Numbered from the stretch's first letter, positions 15,885 through 25,476 are shown. The stretch is DNA of 42,607 nt from Eubacteriales bacterium (GCA_030540435.1 JAUNWG010000012.1:1-42607); one strand, 5' to 3'. Translations and numbers: made by a program. Notes: generated from the letters alone by a model not told the origin.

Positions 15885-16949
15885 TCACTGCATTGCAGCA
15901 CAGATTTCCTTCAGCGCTTCCAACAGTGCGGCATTTTCTTCCTCACTGCCGGTCGTGATGCGCAGCATATCGTATTTCGGGAAGCAGCGCACACAGATGC
16001 TGTGCTTTTTCAGCTCCTCAAAGATTTCGGAACACTTTTCTGTACGCAGGACAACAAAATTGGTATGTGTCGGCAGAACGGTGAATACGCCGCACTGCTT
16101 TTCCAGCTCCGTACATGCTTGTTCCAGCTCATTTTTGCGTGCCACAATTTCAGCGCACTGCTCCTTCTTCCAGCTGGTATCCTCCAACACAATGCAGGCC
16201 GCCATCTGGGTGATCGAATTGATATTATATGGTGAACGTGTCTTGTTTAGCTGGTCAGTCAGGTCGGCATAGCCAATGACAAAGCCACAGCGCAGGGCAG
16301 CACAGCCGAATGCCTTGGACAGTGTTTTCATGACCAGCACATTTTCCAGCGCTGTGGATACGTCCAAAATACTCTGATCCCAGAAATCCATATACGCCTC
16401 GTCAACAACGACCAGTGTATCCTCCAGTGCATTACAGATACGGATGGTTTCCGCATGGGTAAAGCCCTGTCCTGCCGGATTACACGGGTTCGAGAAGATC
16501 AGGATATCCGGTTTTTCTGCCTGTGCGCGCTTGATGACATCCTCCTCCGTGAGCATGAACTCGCCGTCCTTGAACATATTGACAACCTCAAGCTCAGCGA
16601 CCTCTGCATAAAACTGATACATGGAGAAATCCGGCGACAGTACCATGACCTTGCCGCCGCGCGGTGCAAAAGTATTCATAATCAGGGAAATCAGCTCATC
16701 CGAGCCGTTTCCGACGACAATATTGCCCGGTGCGATGCGAAACTCACGGCCTGCCAGACGGCGCAGGTCAGTAACCGCCGGATCCGGATAACGGTTAAAA
16801 TCAATCGTATCAATGCTGGCTGCAATGGCATCGCGCAGATCCTCCGGCAAAGAGAAAAAGCTCTCATTTGCATCCAGCTTGATCTGATAAATGTCCTCGC
16901 ACGGGTCGTACGGCGTCATGCTGGACAATTTTTCCGGTAATGTAATCAT
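15885..16949 (-). CDS. hisC: Histidinol-phosphate aminotransferase HisC
   Basis: A 354-residue PLP enzyme that makes histidinol phosphate from imidazole acetol phosphate and glutamate. Motifs of fold-type I aminotransferases are present: IKLDANESFFSLP near the start, NGSDELISLIMNTF, SNPCNPAGQGF, VVVDEAYMDF and the PLP lysine in MKTLSKAFGCAALRCGF. The ATG follows AAAGGG. It lies 27 bp after hisG and 14 bp before hisH, inside the operon. Confidence 0.95.
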   Translation of the reverse strand: MITLPEKLSSMTPYDPCEDIYQIKLDANESFFSLPEDLRDAIAASIDTIDFNRYPDPAVTDLRRLAGREFRIAPGNIVVGNGSDELISLIMNTFAPRGGKVMVLSPDFSMYQFYAEVAELEVVNMFKDGEFMLTEEDVIKRAQAEKPDILIFSNPCNPAGQGFTHAETIRICNALEDTLVVVDEAYMDFWDQSILDVSTALENVLVMKTLSKAFGCAALRCGFVIGYADLTDQLNKTRSPYNINSITQMAACIVLEDTSWKKEQCAEIVARKNELEQACTELEKQCGVFTVLPTHTNFVVLRTEKCSEIFEELKKHSICVRCFPKYDMLRITTGSEEENAALLEALKEICAAMQ

Positions 16950-16976
16950 AATTGTTGTTCCCTTTCCAAGCGGGTT

Positions 16977-17624
16977 TTATTTGTCTGCTTCCAGACCAGC
17001 CTGCAACTGCTGTGTCAGCATCTGTATCTGCTGCTTTTTCATCTTCATGCTTGCCAGATTGACAATCACGCGCGCGCTGATCTGTGCAACCGTCTCATAC
17101 GGCTCCAAACCATTTTCCTTCAATGTTGTACCAGTTTCAACGATATCGACGATCGCGTCCGCCAGACCGAGCAGCGGCGCCAGCTCAACGCTGCCCTCAA
17201 TCTTGATGATATTGACGTCCATATGCTTCTGCGAGAAAAATTCGCTTGTTACCTTCGGGTATTTGCTGGCAATCGTGCGGGTGTGGTAGCCTGCATAGAA
17301 ATCCTCGCCCGCCTTGCCACACAAGCAGAAACGGCACTTGCCAAAGCCGAGGTCCAGCGTTTCATAGAACGAACCGCCCTTTTCCATGATGGTATCCTTG
17401 CCAACAACGCCCATATCGCATACGCCATGCTCCACATAGGTAATGACATCCGCCGCCTTTGCAAGCACCAGCTCAACATTGGAATCCGGCAGGCGGAAGA
17501 TCAGCTTGCGGGAACCAGAGCGCAGCTCACTGACATCATAGCCCGAATGTTCCAATAGCGCCAGCGTTTTCTTTTCCAGTCTGCCCTTTGTCAGGGCAAT
17601 ACGAATTGTATTCTCCGGTGTCAT
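16977..17624 (-). CDS. hisG: ATP phosphoribosyltransferase catalytic subunit HisG (short form)
   Basis: A 215-residue enzyme for the first, committed step: ATP plus PRPP to phosphoribosyl-ATP. It is the short form without the C-terminal histidine-binding domain, so it needs the HisZ regulatory subunit encoded just upstream. The ATG at 17624 has GGAGGTG upstream and overlaps the hisZ stop (ATGA). Motifs: IRIALTKGRLEKKTLALLE, RPLF-type LIFRLPDSNVELVLAKAADV, CDMGVVGKDTI and the PRPP loop ADAIVDIVETGTTLKENG. Confidence 0.96.
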   Translation of the reverse strand: MTPENTIRIALTKGRLEKKTLALLEHSGYDVSELRSGSRKLIFRLPDSNVELVLAKAADVITYVEHGVCDMGVVGKDTIMEKGGSFYETLDLGFGKCRFCLCGKAGEDFYAGYHTRTIASKYPKVTSEFFSQKHMDVNIIKIEGSVELAPLLGLADAIVDIVETGTTLKENGLEPYETVAQISARVIVNLASMKMKKQQIQMLTQQLQAGLEADK

Positions 17625-18805
17625 GCCTGCACCTCCATTTTTTTCATTTCGCCATTTGTAAATGTTACGAGTGTGCGATAGCCCTTCTTCTGTGCCAGCA
17701 CTATTGCTTCTTCTACGGTATCGCAAGGTGCAAGCTCTGCCAGCTGTTTGCTGCTGTGGATATAATCAAGTGCCTGTTTCAGGCTGTCCGCGCCGCAGAA
17801 TACCAACTCCTGTGCTGCGACCTCCTTTTTCAGCTCAACCGATTCGGACAATGCATCGATATCAATGGCAAAGCCGGTAGCCGGAATATCCTTGCCAAAC
17901 TTCGCGCACAGACTGTCATATCGTCCACCGACCAGCACCGGCGCACCGGCGCCGCCCATATAGCCGCGGAACATCATGCCGGTATAATAGTCGATCTCCT
18001 GCACAAGGCCAAGGTCGATCATGATATTTTCACCGAAGCCCGCTGCGGAAATCGCATCGATCAGGTCGCGCAGATATTCTACTGCCTGCAGCACTTCGCT
18101 GTTGTCTGTCAGGCGGGAAACCTCTTCCAGCACTTCGCCGCCACCGAACAGCGTCGGCATCGCCTTGAGGGCATGGTATGCTTCCCTGTCCTGGAACGGC
18201 TCCAGCACATCGCCCAGCGCGGCATACGATTTGTTTTCAATATTGGAACGAATCCGCTCTGCCGTATCCGCATCGACATCCAGCGAGGAGATCAAAGCCT
18301 TATAAATTGCCGCATGGCCCAGCTCAATGCGGAAGGTTTCTCCCTTGACTGCCGCCAGTGCTTCAAACGCCGCCGTCAGGATGTCAAGGTCTGCCATCAT
18401 GCCCTTTGCACCCAGCAGCTCGGCGCCCGCCTGCATCACTTCTGTAGAATGTCCCCGGTGGAAGGAACTTGCGCGGTGTACCTTCTGTACATAATACAGA
18501 CGCAGCGGCAGTGCTTCATCATCCAGCTTTGTGGTGACGACACGTGCGATCGGCGTGGTGTTATCCGGGCGCATAACAAGCAGACGACCATTGCGGTCGG
18601 TCAGCTTATACATCTTTTCCTGCCCGATAGACGAGCCTGCCTGAACGAATACATCATAGTATTCCAGCGACGGTGTAATAACCTCATCATATCCGCGCTC
18701 CTCAAACAGATTGCGGATTCTTCTCTCGTTCTGCCGGAACATGCGTGTTGCCGCAAACAGGCGGTCGCGGCTTCCTTCCGGCGTGGAGATCGCATACTTA
18801 TTCAT
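17621..18805 (-). CDS. hisZ: ATP phosphoribosyltransferase regulatory subunit HisZ
   Basis: A 394-residue relative of histidyl-tRNA synthetase that lacks aminoacylation activity and forms a hetero-octamer with short HisG, giving it feedback control by histidine. Class II synthetase motifs are recognisable: TPEGSRDRLFAATRMF, motif 2 near LRLYYVQKVHRASSFHRG and motif 3-like GAPVLVGGRYDSLCAKFG. A short C-terminal part (about 310-394) follows in place of the usual anticodon-binding domain. It is the first gene of the operon; AGAGG lies before the ATG. The tight overlap with hisG supports hisZ over hisS. Confidence 0.94.
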   Translation of the reverse strand: MNKYAISTPEGSRDRLFAATRMFRQNERRIRNLFEERGYDEVITPSLEYYDVFVQAGSSIGQEKMYKLTDRNGRLLVMRPDNTTPIARVVTTKLDDEALPLRLYYVQKVHRASSFHRGHSTEVMQAGAELLGAKGMMADLDILTAAFEALAAVKGETFRIELGHAAIYKALISSLDVDADTAERIRSNIENKSYAALGDVLEPFQDREAYHALKAMPTLFGGGEVLEEVSRLTDNSEVLQAVEYLRDLIDAISAAGFGENIMIDLGLVQEIDYYTGMMFRGYMGGAGAPVLVGGRYDSLCAKFGKDIPATGFAIDIDALSESVELKKEVAAQELVFCGADSLKQALDYIHSSKQLAELAPCDTVEEAIVLAQKKGYRTLVTFTNGEMKKMEVQA

Positions 18806-18842
18806 AATAGTATAACCTCTAAATTTTTATTGTTTTATCACT

Positions 18843-18854
18843 TTAACGCGTTAA
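18843..18854. promoter_or_regulatory. Perfect 12-bp palindrome at the his transcription start, candidate operator
   Basis: TTAACGCGTTAA (18843-18854) begins one base downstream of the his -10 box and covers the predicted transcription start. That is a classical repressor position. A TrpR-family HisR regulator is known from comparative studies of Firmicutes his genes, but whether this palindrome matches its motif could not be tested. Confidence 0.55.
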
Positions 18855-18855
18855 T

Positions 18856-18884
18856 ATGATATCATTTATGCATTTTGCTGTCAA
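18856..18884 (-). promoter_or_regulatory. Promoter of the histidine operon
   Basis: On the minus strand TTGACA (18879-18884), 17 bp, TATCAT (18856-18861), with TGA giving an extended -10. The leader to hisZ is only about 44 nt, too short for a T-box. Confidence 0.88.
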
Positions 18885-18980
18885 GCATTCTCAGCGATTT
18901 TGCGCAAAAGAATTACAATTCAAGCAAAAATGTTTCAATTTCATTACATTGAGCAAAACGTTATTGTGAAAAATACATAA

Positions 18981-21900
18981 TTAAAACAACGATACCTGCG
19001 TACTCTCCGGCATATCTGCCAGTGCGCCGATTTCCGCCAGCATATCCACAATGCTCTTGGAAACACGCGGGCAGCGGATCACGACCTCTTCCTGTGACAG
19101 AAATTCGCCGTTTTTCCGTTCCTCAACAATTGCCTGCGCAGCCTGCTCGCCAATACCCGGCAACGACGTAAACGGCGGTATCAAACCATTCTCCGTAATC
19201 AGGAAATTCGTCGCATCTGACTGATAAATATCCATCGGCGCAAAGGTAAATCCGCGGTGATAAAACTCATGGACGACCTCAAGCGTTGTCATCATGTCCT
19301 TTTCCGCCGCAGAAATGGTCTTATCGCGCTCTTTCTGCTGCAGCTCATGAAATTTATCCACACAAACCTTGTCACCAAGGATCATACAGGACGCATCAAA
19401 TCCCTTGGCGCGGATGGAAAAATACGCCGAATAGAACGCCAACGGTCTGTGTACTTTAAACCATGCAATGCGGTATGCCATAATAACATATGCGACCGCA
19501 TGTGCCTTTGGGAACATATACTTGATTTTTTTACACGAATCAATATACCACTCCGGGACGTCCTGCGCCCGCATTGCTTCTTCCATTTCCGGCTTCAAGC
19601 CCTTGCCCTTTCGAACGGACTCCATCGTCTGGAAGCTCAGCTTTGGGTCAACGCCCTTACCGATCAAATAGTTCATGATATCGTCACGACAGCAGATGCA
19701 TTCCTTCAGCGGGATGCCGCTGCGGACCAGATCCTGTGCATTGCCCAGCCATACGTCTGTGCCATGTGATAAACCGGAAATAGAAAACAGCTCATCAAAG
19801 GAGGCTGGCTTGGTTTCCTTTACCATACCGCGTACAAACTTCGTACCGAACTCCGGTACAGCAATGCAGCCAAGATCACCCAAAATATCATCCGGTTCGT
19901 CCGAAACATATTTTAATGCCTTATTTGAGGTGAAAATGCTCATGACGTCCGGATCGCTCAGCGGAATGTCCCGCGCGACAACGCCAGTCATCTCCTCCAT
20001 ATGCTTGATGATCGTCGGGTCATCATGACCCAGCTCATCCAGCTTGAGCAGGTTTTCGTCAATCGAGTGGTACTCAAAATGGGTCGTAATGATATCTGAG
20101 TTGGGGTCATCTGCCGGATGCTGCACCGGGCAGAAATCGTAAATGTCGACCTCCTTCGGCACAACAACGATGCCGCCCGGATGTTGTCCGGTGTTGCGCC
20201 GGATGCCGGTACAGCCCGTGACCAGACGGTTTTCCTCGGCGCGCCCAACCTTCAAGCCGCGCTCTTCCATGTACTTTTTCACATAGCCGTATGCAGTCTT
20301 TTCCGCAACTGTGCCGATCGTACCCGCGCGGAATACATGGTCATGCCCAAACAACTCACCGGTATACCAGTGGATCTTCGGCTGGTATTCACCGGAGAAA
20401 TTCAGGTCGATATCCGGTACCTTATCACCGTTAAAGCCAAGAAACGTTTCAAACGGGATGGAAAAACCCTCCTGATGCAGCGTTGTCCCGCATTTCGGGC
20501 ACTGCTTCTTGGGCATATCCGCACCGCAGCCATAGCCTTCATTTTCATGCCATTCAATATAATGGCATTCCGGGCACAGATAATGCGGTGCAAGTGAGTT
20601 TACCTCTGTAATATCCGACATAAACGCAACCAGCGAAGATCCGACCGAACCGCGTGAACCGACCAGATAACCGTCTGACAGGGACTTTGCTACCAGCTTC
20701 TGTGCAATCATGTACATCACATCATAGCCGTTGCCGATAATCGAGCCGAGCTCACGCTCCAGCCGCGCCTTTACCTTCTCCGGCAGCGGATCGCCATACA
20801 TGCGCTTTGCCTTGTCATAGCACATAGTTTCCAGCTCTTGCGCGGAATTTTCCATCTTCGGCGGGTAATTTTCCCGTGGGACAGGCCGGAGCGTATCGCA
20901 CCAGTCTGCGATCATATTGGTGTTGGTGACAACGACCTCCATTGCACGATCTTCGCCCAAATAAGAAAATTCCTCGAGCATTTCATCCGTGGTTTTCAGA
21001 TACAGCGGCGCCTGATTGTCCGCGTCCTTAAAGCCCATGCCCGCCATCAAAATGCGGCGGAATGCCTCGTCTTCTGGTTCTAGAAAATGTACATCACCCG
21101 TTGCAACACACGGCTTGCCCAACTCATCAGCAAGCGCCAAGATTTTACGGTTATAGTCGCGCAGCTCCTCTTCGTCCTTTGCCATACCGTTCGCAATCAT
21201 AAACTTGTTATTTTCAATCGGCTGGATCTCCAGATAATCATAAAAATCCGCAATACGCAACAGTTCATCGTGCGACGCACCGCCGACCATTGCCGAAAAC
21301 AGCTCGCCTGCTTCACATGCAGAGCCAAAGATCAGCCCTTCCCTGTGGCGGATCAGCTCACTGCGCGGCATGATTGGTTTTTTATTAAAATATTTCAAAT
21401 TGGAGTAGGATATCAGCTTATATAGGTTTTTCAAGCCCACCTGATTCTTTGCCAGAATGATAAAGTGATACCGGCGCAGGTTTTTCAGGCTGCCTGTCTT
21501 CGCCTTTAAGCCAGCCAACAGCGGGTTGATATCAGAGATTTTTTCCGCATGCAGCTCTGTCTGCATCTTCTCTAGCAGCTTGATAAAAATGCGGCCAAGC
21601 ACAGCGGCATCCTCGCTCGCGCGGTGATGGTCAAATGGGCCGACCTTGAGCACCTTTGCCATGCTGTCCAGCCGATGCCGCTTCAAATCGGGAAACAGGA
21701 TTTTTGACATCTCTACGGTGTCAATCGCTGTAAATTCCCGCTTGATGCCCAACCGTTCGCATCCCTTGTTGATAAATGCCATATCAAAACCTGCATTGTG
21801 CGCTACAAGAGGCAGATCCCCGGCAAATTCCAAAAATGCCGGAAGCGCTTCAGACAGATCAGGGGCACCCGCAACGGTTTCATCGGAAATACCGGTCAGT

Positions 21901-23333
21901 TCCGTAATATTTTCCGGAATCGGTTTGTGCGGGTTCACATAGGTCTGAAATTCCTCCAATACCTGCCCGCCGCATACCTTAACCGCAGCAATTTCTGTGA
22001 TTTCCTCCTGCTCCGGTTTCAAGCCGGTGGTCTCGGTATCAAAACAGACAAAGGTTTCCGTCAGCGGCGCGTCATATTTTCCGCGGACGACTGAAACGCC
22101 GCCGGAATCGTTGACATAATATGCTTCCACGCCATACAGCACCTTGATGTCGATCTTGTTGCGCTCAATGGCGTGCATAGCATCCGGGAACGCCTGCGCT
22201 ACGCCGTGATCCGTCACGGCAATCGCTGTATGCCCCCATGACTTTGCCCGCTTCATCAAATCCTTCATCGGCGTGATGCCGTCCATCGCGGACATGTTGG
22301 TATGCATATGCAGCTCAACACGCTTTTTTTCCGCTGTGTCCATGCGCTCCTTTTTTTTGCTCAGCACGATACCGGTCGGCTCCATAATGGTTTCCTTCTC
22401 GTAGGTATCATAGCTGACGTTGCCCTGTACCGTTAAGTACATACCGGTTTTAATCAAATCCATCAGGTCGCCGGCCTTTTCCTTCGCCATGAACTTGCTG
22501 ACGCGCATAGAGCCTTTCAGGTCTGTGATATCAAAGCCTACCTTGACCCATTCCTTGCCGGTATTCTTGCTCTTGATCTCCTTATGTTCGACGAAAAAAA
22601 CCTCGCCGCGGATGGTCGCGCTGTCTACAGACGCCATTGCCTCCCGGATCGATACCACGGGCTGGTCATACAGCCTGCCAAACAGCAGGTTTTCATCTTT
22701 TTTCATGTTAAACGACTTGCGGTTGTAGCGCACTTCACCGCCGGATTTTGTAGGCTTTGCAGATTTTTTCTTTGGCTTTTCCACTGCCACTGGAGCAATG
22801 TGTTTGACGATTTCCTGCAACCGCTCCTCCCGGCGCTGTTCCGTTTTCTGGGCGACCCTGCGTTCAGTCTCCTCGTCAGGATTTACCGTCGTCACCGGAC
22901 AGGAAAACCCTGTTTCGGTACGTATCATCTCCGGCAGCTGCCGCAGGTCTGTGGACAAATATTCCACGCCGGTTTGCAGCATGGATACCGTCAACCCGTC
23001 TGCGGTCATTTCCCACTGGCTGTCCGCCAGATAGCCCTGTGCCGACGGCTTACGCAGCACCAAATATTCGCGCAGGCTTTGCAGGTACGGCTCAGTTAAA
23101 CTGTTTAATTCATAACGCGGCGCAATGCGCACACGGGAAAAGCCATATGTCGAGCGGATGCCCTTTTCCAGTGCAAACAGCGCCTTGCGCGGCACGATAT
23201 CCGCAAAACGGACACGGCAGATCACAGCCTTTTTGTCATGGCTGACCGCAACAGAGCATACCTCTCCATCGGAAAGGTATGCCCCATACTCCTGATTGTC
23301 ATATCGTTCAAACAGATCCTTTAATGTAGTCAA
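18981..23333 (-). CDS. polC: DNA polymerase III alpha subunit, Gram-positive PolC type
   Basis: A 1450-residue replicative polymerase with built-in proofreading. Domains in order: N-terminal region (about 1-200), OB-fold (about 220-325), PHP domain (from about 340, VELHMHTNMSAMDG and AVTDHGVAQ) split by a DEDD exonuclease (from about 428, FVCFDTETTGLK, ending with DHHRASEDAAVLG), then a Zn-binding finger with CPECHYIEWH, CGADMPKKQCPKCG, and the palm with PDIDLNFSGEYQ carrying two catalytic Asp. The helix-hairpin-helix part near the end has LPGIGEQAAQAIVEERK. It starts at TTG, 3 bp after ispG, with AGGAG 11 nt upstream; no other start fits. It is the last gene of the pyrH-polC operon. No clear terminator follows. 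Confidence 0.97.
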   Translation of the reverse strand: MTTLKDLFERYDNQEYGAYLSDGEVCSVAVSHDKKAVICRVRFADIVPRKALFALEKGIRSTYGFSRVRIAPRYELNSLTEPYLQSLREYLVLRKPSAQGYLADSQWEMTADGLTVSMLQTGVEYLSTDLRQLPEMIRTETGFSCPVTTVNPDEETERRVAQKTEQRREERLQEIVKHIAPVAVEKPKKKSAKPTKSGGEVRYNRKSFNMKKDENLLFGRLYDQPVVSIREAMASVDSATIRGEVFFVEHKEIKSKNTGKEWVKVGFDITDLKGSMRVSKFMAKEKAGDLMDLIKTGMYLTVQGNVSYDTYEKETIMEPTGIVLSKKKERMDTAEKKRVELHMHTNMSAMDGITPMKDLMKRAKSWGHTAIAVTDHGVAQAFPDAMHAIERNKIDIKVLYGVEAYYVNDSGGVSVVRGKYDAPLTETFVCFDTETTGLKPEQEEITEIAAVKVCGGQVLEEFQTYVNPHKPIPENITELTGISDETVAGAPDLSEALPAFLEFAGDLPLVAHNAGFDMAFINKGCERLGIKREFTAIDTVEMSKILFPDLKRHRLDSMAKVLKVGPFDHHRASEDAAVLGRIFIKLLEKMQTELHAEKISDINPLLAGLKAKTGSLKNLRRYHFIILAKNQVGLKNLYKLISYSNLKYFNKKPIMPRSELIRHREGLIFGSACEAGELFSAMVGGASHDELLRIADFYDYLEIQPIENNKFMIANGMAKDEEELRDYNRKILALADELGKPCVATGDVHFLEPEDEAFRRILMAGMGFKDADNQAPLYLKTTDEMLEEFSYLGEDRAMEVVVTNTNMIADWCDTLRPVPRENYPPKMENSAQELETMCYDKAKRMYGDPLPEKVKARLERELGSIIGNGYDVMYMIAQKLVAKSLSDGYLVGSRGSVGSSLVAFMSDITEVNSLAPHYLCPECHYIEWHENEGYGCGADMPKKQCPKCGTTLHQEGFSIPFETFLGFNGDKVPDIDLNFSGEYQPKIHWYTGELFGHDHVFRAGTIGTVAEKTAYGYVKKYMEERGLKVGRAEENRLVTGCTGIRRNTGQHPGGIVVVPKEVDIYDFCPVQHPADDPNSDIITTHFEYHSIDENLLKLDELGHDDPTIIKHMEEMTGVVARDIPLSDPDVMSIFTSNKALKYVSDEPDDILGDLGCIAVPEFGTKFVRGMVKETKPASFDELFSISGLSHGTDVWLGNAQDLVRSGIPLKECICCRDDIMNYLIGKGVDPKLSFQTMESVRKGKGLKPEMEEAMRAQDVPEWYIDSCKKIKYMFPKAHAVAYVIMAYRIAWFKVHRPLAFYSAYFSIRAKGFDASCMILGDKVCVDKFHELQQKERDKTISAAEKDMMTTLEVVHEFYHRGFTFAPMDIYQSDATNFLITENGLIPPFTSLPGIGEQAAQAIVEERKNGEFLSQEEVVIRCPRVSKSIVDMLAEIGALADMPESTQVSLF

Positions 23334-23336
23334 ACG

Positions 23337-24389
23337 TTATCTGCTCTCCTTTATGATCGCATCAATTTCCTTCATCAATTCATCGACAAGCTGCTCCTGC
23401 GGCACCTTGCGCACGATCTCGCCCTTTCGGAAGATCAGGCCCTCCTTGTTTCCGCCTGCAATGCCGATGTCCGCTTCCCTCGCTTCTCCCGGGCCGTTTA
23501 CTGCACAGCCCATAACTGCAACCTTGAGCTTTGCATCCAGCCCGGCAACACGCTGCTCGACCTCATTGGCAATGCCGATCAGATCGATTTTCGTGCGTCC
23601 GCAGGTCGGGCACGATACAATATTTACGCCGGAATCATTCAACCCGACTGCCTTGAGGATGGCATATGCCGCTGTGATCTCATGCACCGGGTCTGCCGTC
23701 AGCGAAACACGGATGGTGTCACCGATACCGAGCGCCAGCAAACCGCCAATGCCGGCAGCAGACTTTATCGTTCCCATATATTCCGTGCCCGCCTCCGTCA
23801 CGCCGAGATGCAGCGGATAATCCGTTTTTTCATGTATCAGCTGGTAAGCACGCATGGTATTCGGCACACTGGAGGATTTGAGTGAAATGCAGATATCGTC
23901 AAAATCATACCGATTCAGCAGTGATACATGGTACAGTGCACTCTCCACCATTGCTTCCGGTGTCGGTGAGCCATATTTTTTCAATATCTCCTTTTCAATC
24001 GAACCGGAATTGACGCCGATGCGGATCGGGATCTTGCGCGACTTGCATGCCTCGGCAACCGCCTTGACACGTTCGTCTGCACCGATATTGCCCGGATTGA
24101 TACGGATCGCGCTCACGCCCGCCTCAGCCGACGCCAACGCGAGGCGGTAGTCAAAATGGATATCTGCAACAACCGGGATCGGTGATTGTGCGCAAATGGT
24201 TTTCATCGCTTCTGCCGCTTCCATATCCGGTACCGTGCAGCGGACAATATGGCAGCCAGCAGAAGCCAGCCGTTCAATCTGTGCCAGTGTCGCCGCCGCA
24301 TCCCGTGTATCGGTATTGGTCATGGACTGCACCGCGATCGGTGCGCCGCCGCCAATCGGCACATTTCCAACTATGATCTGTTTCGTCAT
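23337..24389 (-). CDS. ispG: (E)-4-hydroxy-3-methylbut-2-enyl-diphosphate synthase IspG
   Basis: A 350-residue [4Fe-4S] enzyme of the MEP isoprenoid pathway that makes HMBPP from MEcPP. The ATG at 24389 has GGAAGGAG upstream; 18 open codons before it have no site. The N-terminal TIM barrel includes VQSMTNTDTRDAAAT, ADIHFDYRLALASAEAG and IRINPGNIG. The C-terminal cluster domain has the three Cys ligands in VSCPTCGRTKID and VAVMGCAVNGPGEA, followed by ADIGIAGG. It sits between rseP (17 bp) and polC (3 bp) and works with Dxr encoded in the same operon. Confidence 0.97.
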   Translation of the reverse strand: MTKQIIVGNVPIGGGAPIAVQSMTNTDTRDAAATLAQIERLASAGCHIVRCTVPDMEAAEAMKTICAQSPIPVVADIHFDYRLALASAEAGVSAIRINPGNIGADERVKAVAEACKSRKIPIRIGVNSGSIEKEILKKYGSPTPEAMVESALYHVSLLNRYDFDDICISLKSSSVPNTMRAYQLIHEKTDYPLHLGVTEAGTEYMGTIKSAAGIGGLLALGIGDTIRVSLTADPVHEITAAYAILKAVGLNDSGVNIVSCPTCGRTKIDLIGIANEVEQRVAGLDAKLKVAVMGCAVNGPGEAREADIGIAGGNKEGLIFRKGEIVRKVPQEQLVDELMKEIDAIIKESR

Positions 24390-24406
24390 TTTTCTCGCTC
24401 CTTCCA

Positions 24407-25435
24407 CTACGCGCCGCCGACCAGACGCATGATATCCTGCCATGTGACATACAGCATAAACAGCATCAGTACAGCGAAGCCGCCGAAATGGATATATCCC
24501 TCATATTTCCGCGGAACCGGACGCCGCGCGATCAGCTCAATGAGCACAAACAACAGCCGTCCACCATCCAAAGCCGGGAGCGGCAGAAGATTCATAACGC
24601 CCAAGTTGATTGAAATAAATGCGATCAGCAGAAAAAAGCTCTGCATACTGCTCTTCGCTGTCTGCACCAACACATCCGTTACACCGACCGGTCCAGACAT
24701 CTGATTCATCCCGACCTTTCCTGCGATCAAATCACCAAGGCTGATCCATACCAGCCGTGCATAATCGTAGGAGCGGAAGATCGCATTTTTTATCTTGCCT
24801 ACCAGCGTAAGCTCCTCTGTTGTAAAATTCAGGCCATAGCGCTGCTGCCCATCATATTCGGCAACAACCAACGGTACATCTTTCAGCTCCACATCCTCGC
24901 CGTTTCGCTTGACAACAATATCATAATTTGTATCATCACCGCGGCTCAGCGCAGTGGAAATATCTGCCGACAGCAGGATGCGATAGCCGTCAATACGGAG
25001 AAACTGGTCGCCCTCCATCAGCATCGTTTCGCCCTGTGACGGGAAGCCGTCTGCAAACGATTCGATCACTGTGGTCGACGTTGTAGAAACCGGCAGCAGG
25101 ATAATCAGGATAATTACAAACCCGATGAGAAAATTCATCAGCGCACCTGCCGCCAAAATCAATGCACGCCAGCCGAGAGGCGCACCGGTAAGTGTTCCCG
25201 GAGCTTCTTCCTCCGAGTCCTCTCCGTCCATCACGCACGCACCGCCAAACGGCAGGATACACAGCTTGAACTCCGTTCCGCCAAAGTTGTGGTGCGCAAT
25301 CGCCGGTCCCATGCCGACCCAAAATTCCAGCACCCGCACGCCAGCGGCCTTCGCCGCCATAAAGTGCCCAAATTCGTGCACAATTACAAGAAAACCAAAT
25401 GCTACAATCGCTAAAATAACAGTTAAAATGGTCAA
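24407..25435 (-). CDS. rseP: RIP metalloprotease RseP (site-2 protease family)
   Basis: A 342-residue intramembrane zinc metalloprotease that cuts anti-sigma factors or signal peptide remnants within the membrane. The zinc motif HEFGH lies in the first membrane segment (VIVHEFGHFMAAKAAG), the third ligand Asp in LPALDGGRLLFVL near the end, and one PDZ domain lies in the middle (about 110-190, SQGETMLMEGDQFLRIDGY). The length fits the one-PDZ Gram-positive form. The preferred start is TTG at 25435, with GAGAGG 8 nt before it; a GTG at 25444 adds three residues but would have the site directly abutting it. A perfect stem-loop covers the dxr stop just upstream. Confidence 0.94.
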   Translation of the reverse strand: MTILTVILAIVAFGFLVIVHEFGHFMAAKAAGVRVLEFWVGMGPAIAHHNFGGTEFKLCILPFGGACVMDGEDSEEEAPGTLTGAPLGWRALILAAGALMNFLIGFVIILIILLPVSTTSTTVIESFADGFPSQGETMLMEGDQFLRIDGYRILLSADISTALSRGDDTNYDIVVKRNGEDVELKDVPLVVAEYDGQQRYGLNFTTEELTLVGKIKNAIFRSYDYARLVWISLGDLIAGKVGMNQMSGPVGVTDVLVQTAKSSMQSFFLLIAFISINLGVMNLLPLPALDGGRLLFVLIELIARRPVPRKYEGYIHFGGFAVLMLFMLYVTWQDIMRLVGGA

Positions 25436-25454
25436 AAAAAGCACCTCTCACTTG

Positions 25455-25476
25455 GTAAACGCGCTATTGCGTTTAC
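25455..25476. repeat. Stem-loop spanning the dxr stop and dxr-rseP gap
   Basis: GTAAACGC (25455-25462) and GCGTTTAC (25469-25476) form a perfect 8-bp stem with a 6-nt loop. It contains the dxr stop codon and ends 14 nt before the rseP ribosome binding site. No T-run follows, so it may affect RNA stability or rseP translation. Confidence 0.5.

Noticed and set aside
18806..18850. T-box or attenuator leader for the his operon
   Set aside because: The leader from the mapped-by-eye promoter is only about 44 nt and contains no histidine codon run or T-box sequence.
17588..18859. A 423-codon open frame on the plus strand
   Set aside because: Antisense to hisZ and covers its promoter; the product is rich in Cys, His and Gln as expected for a mirror frame.
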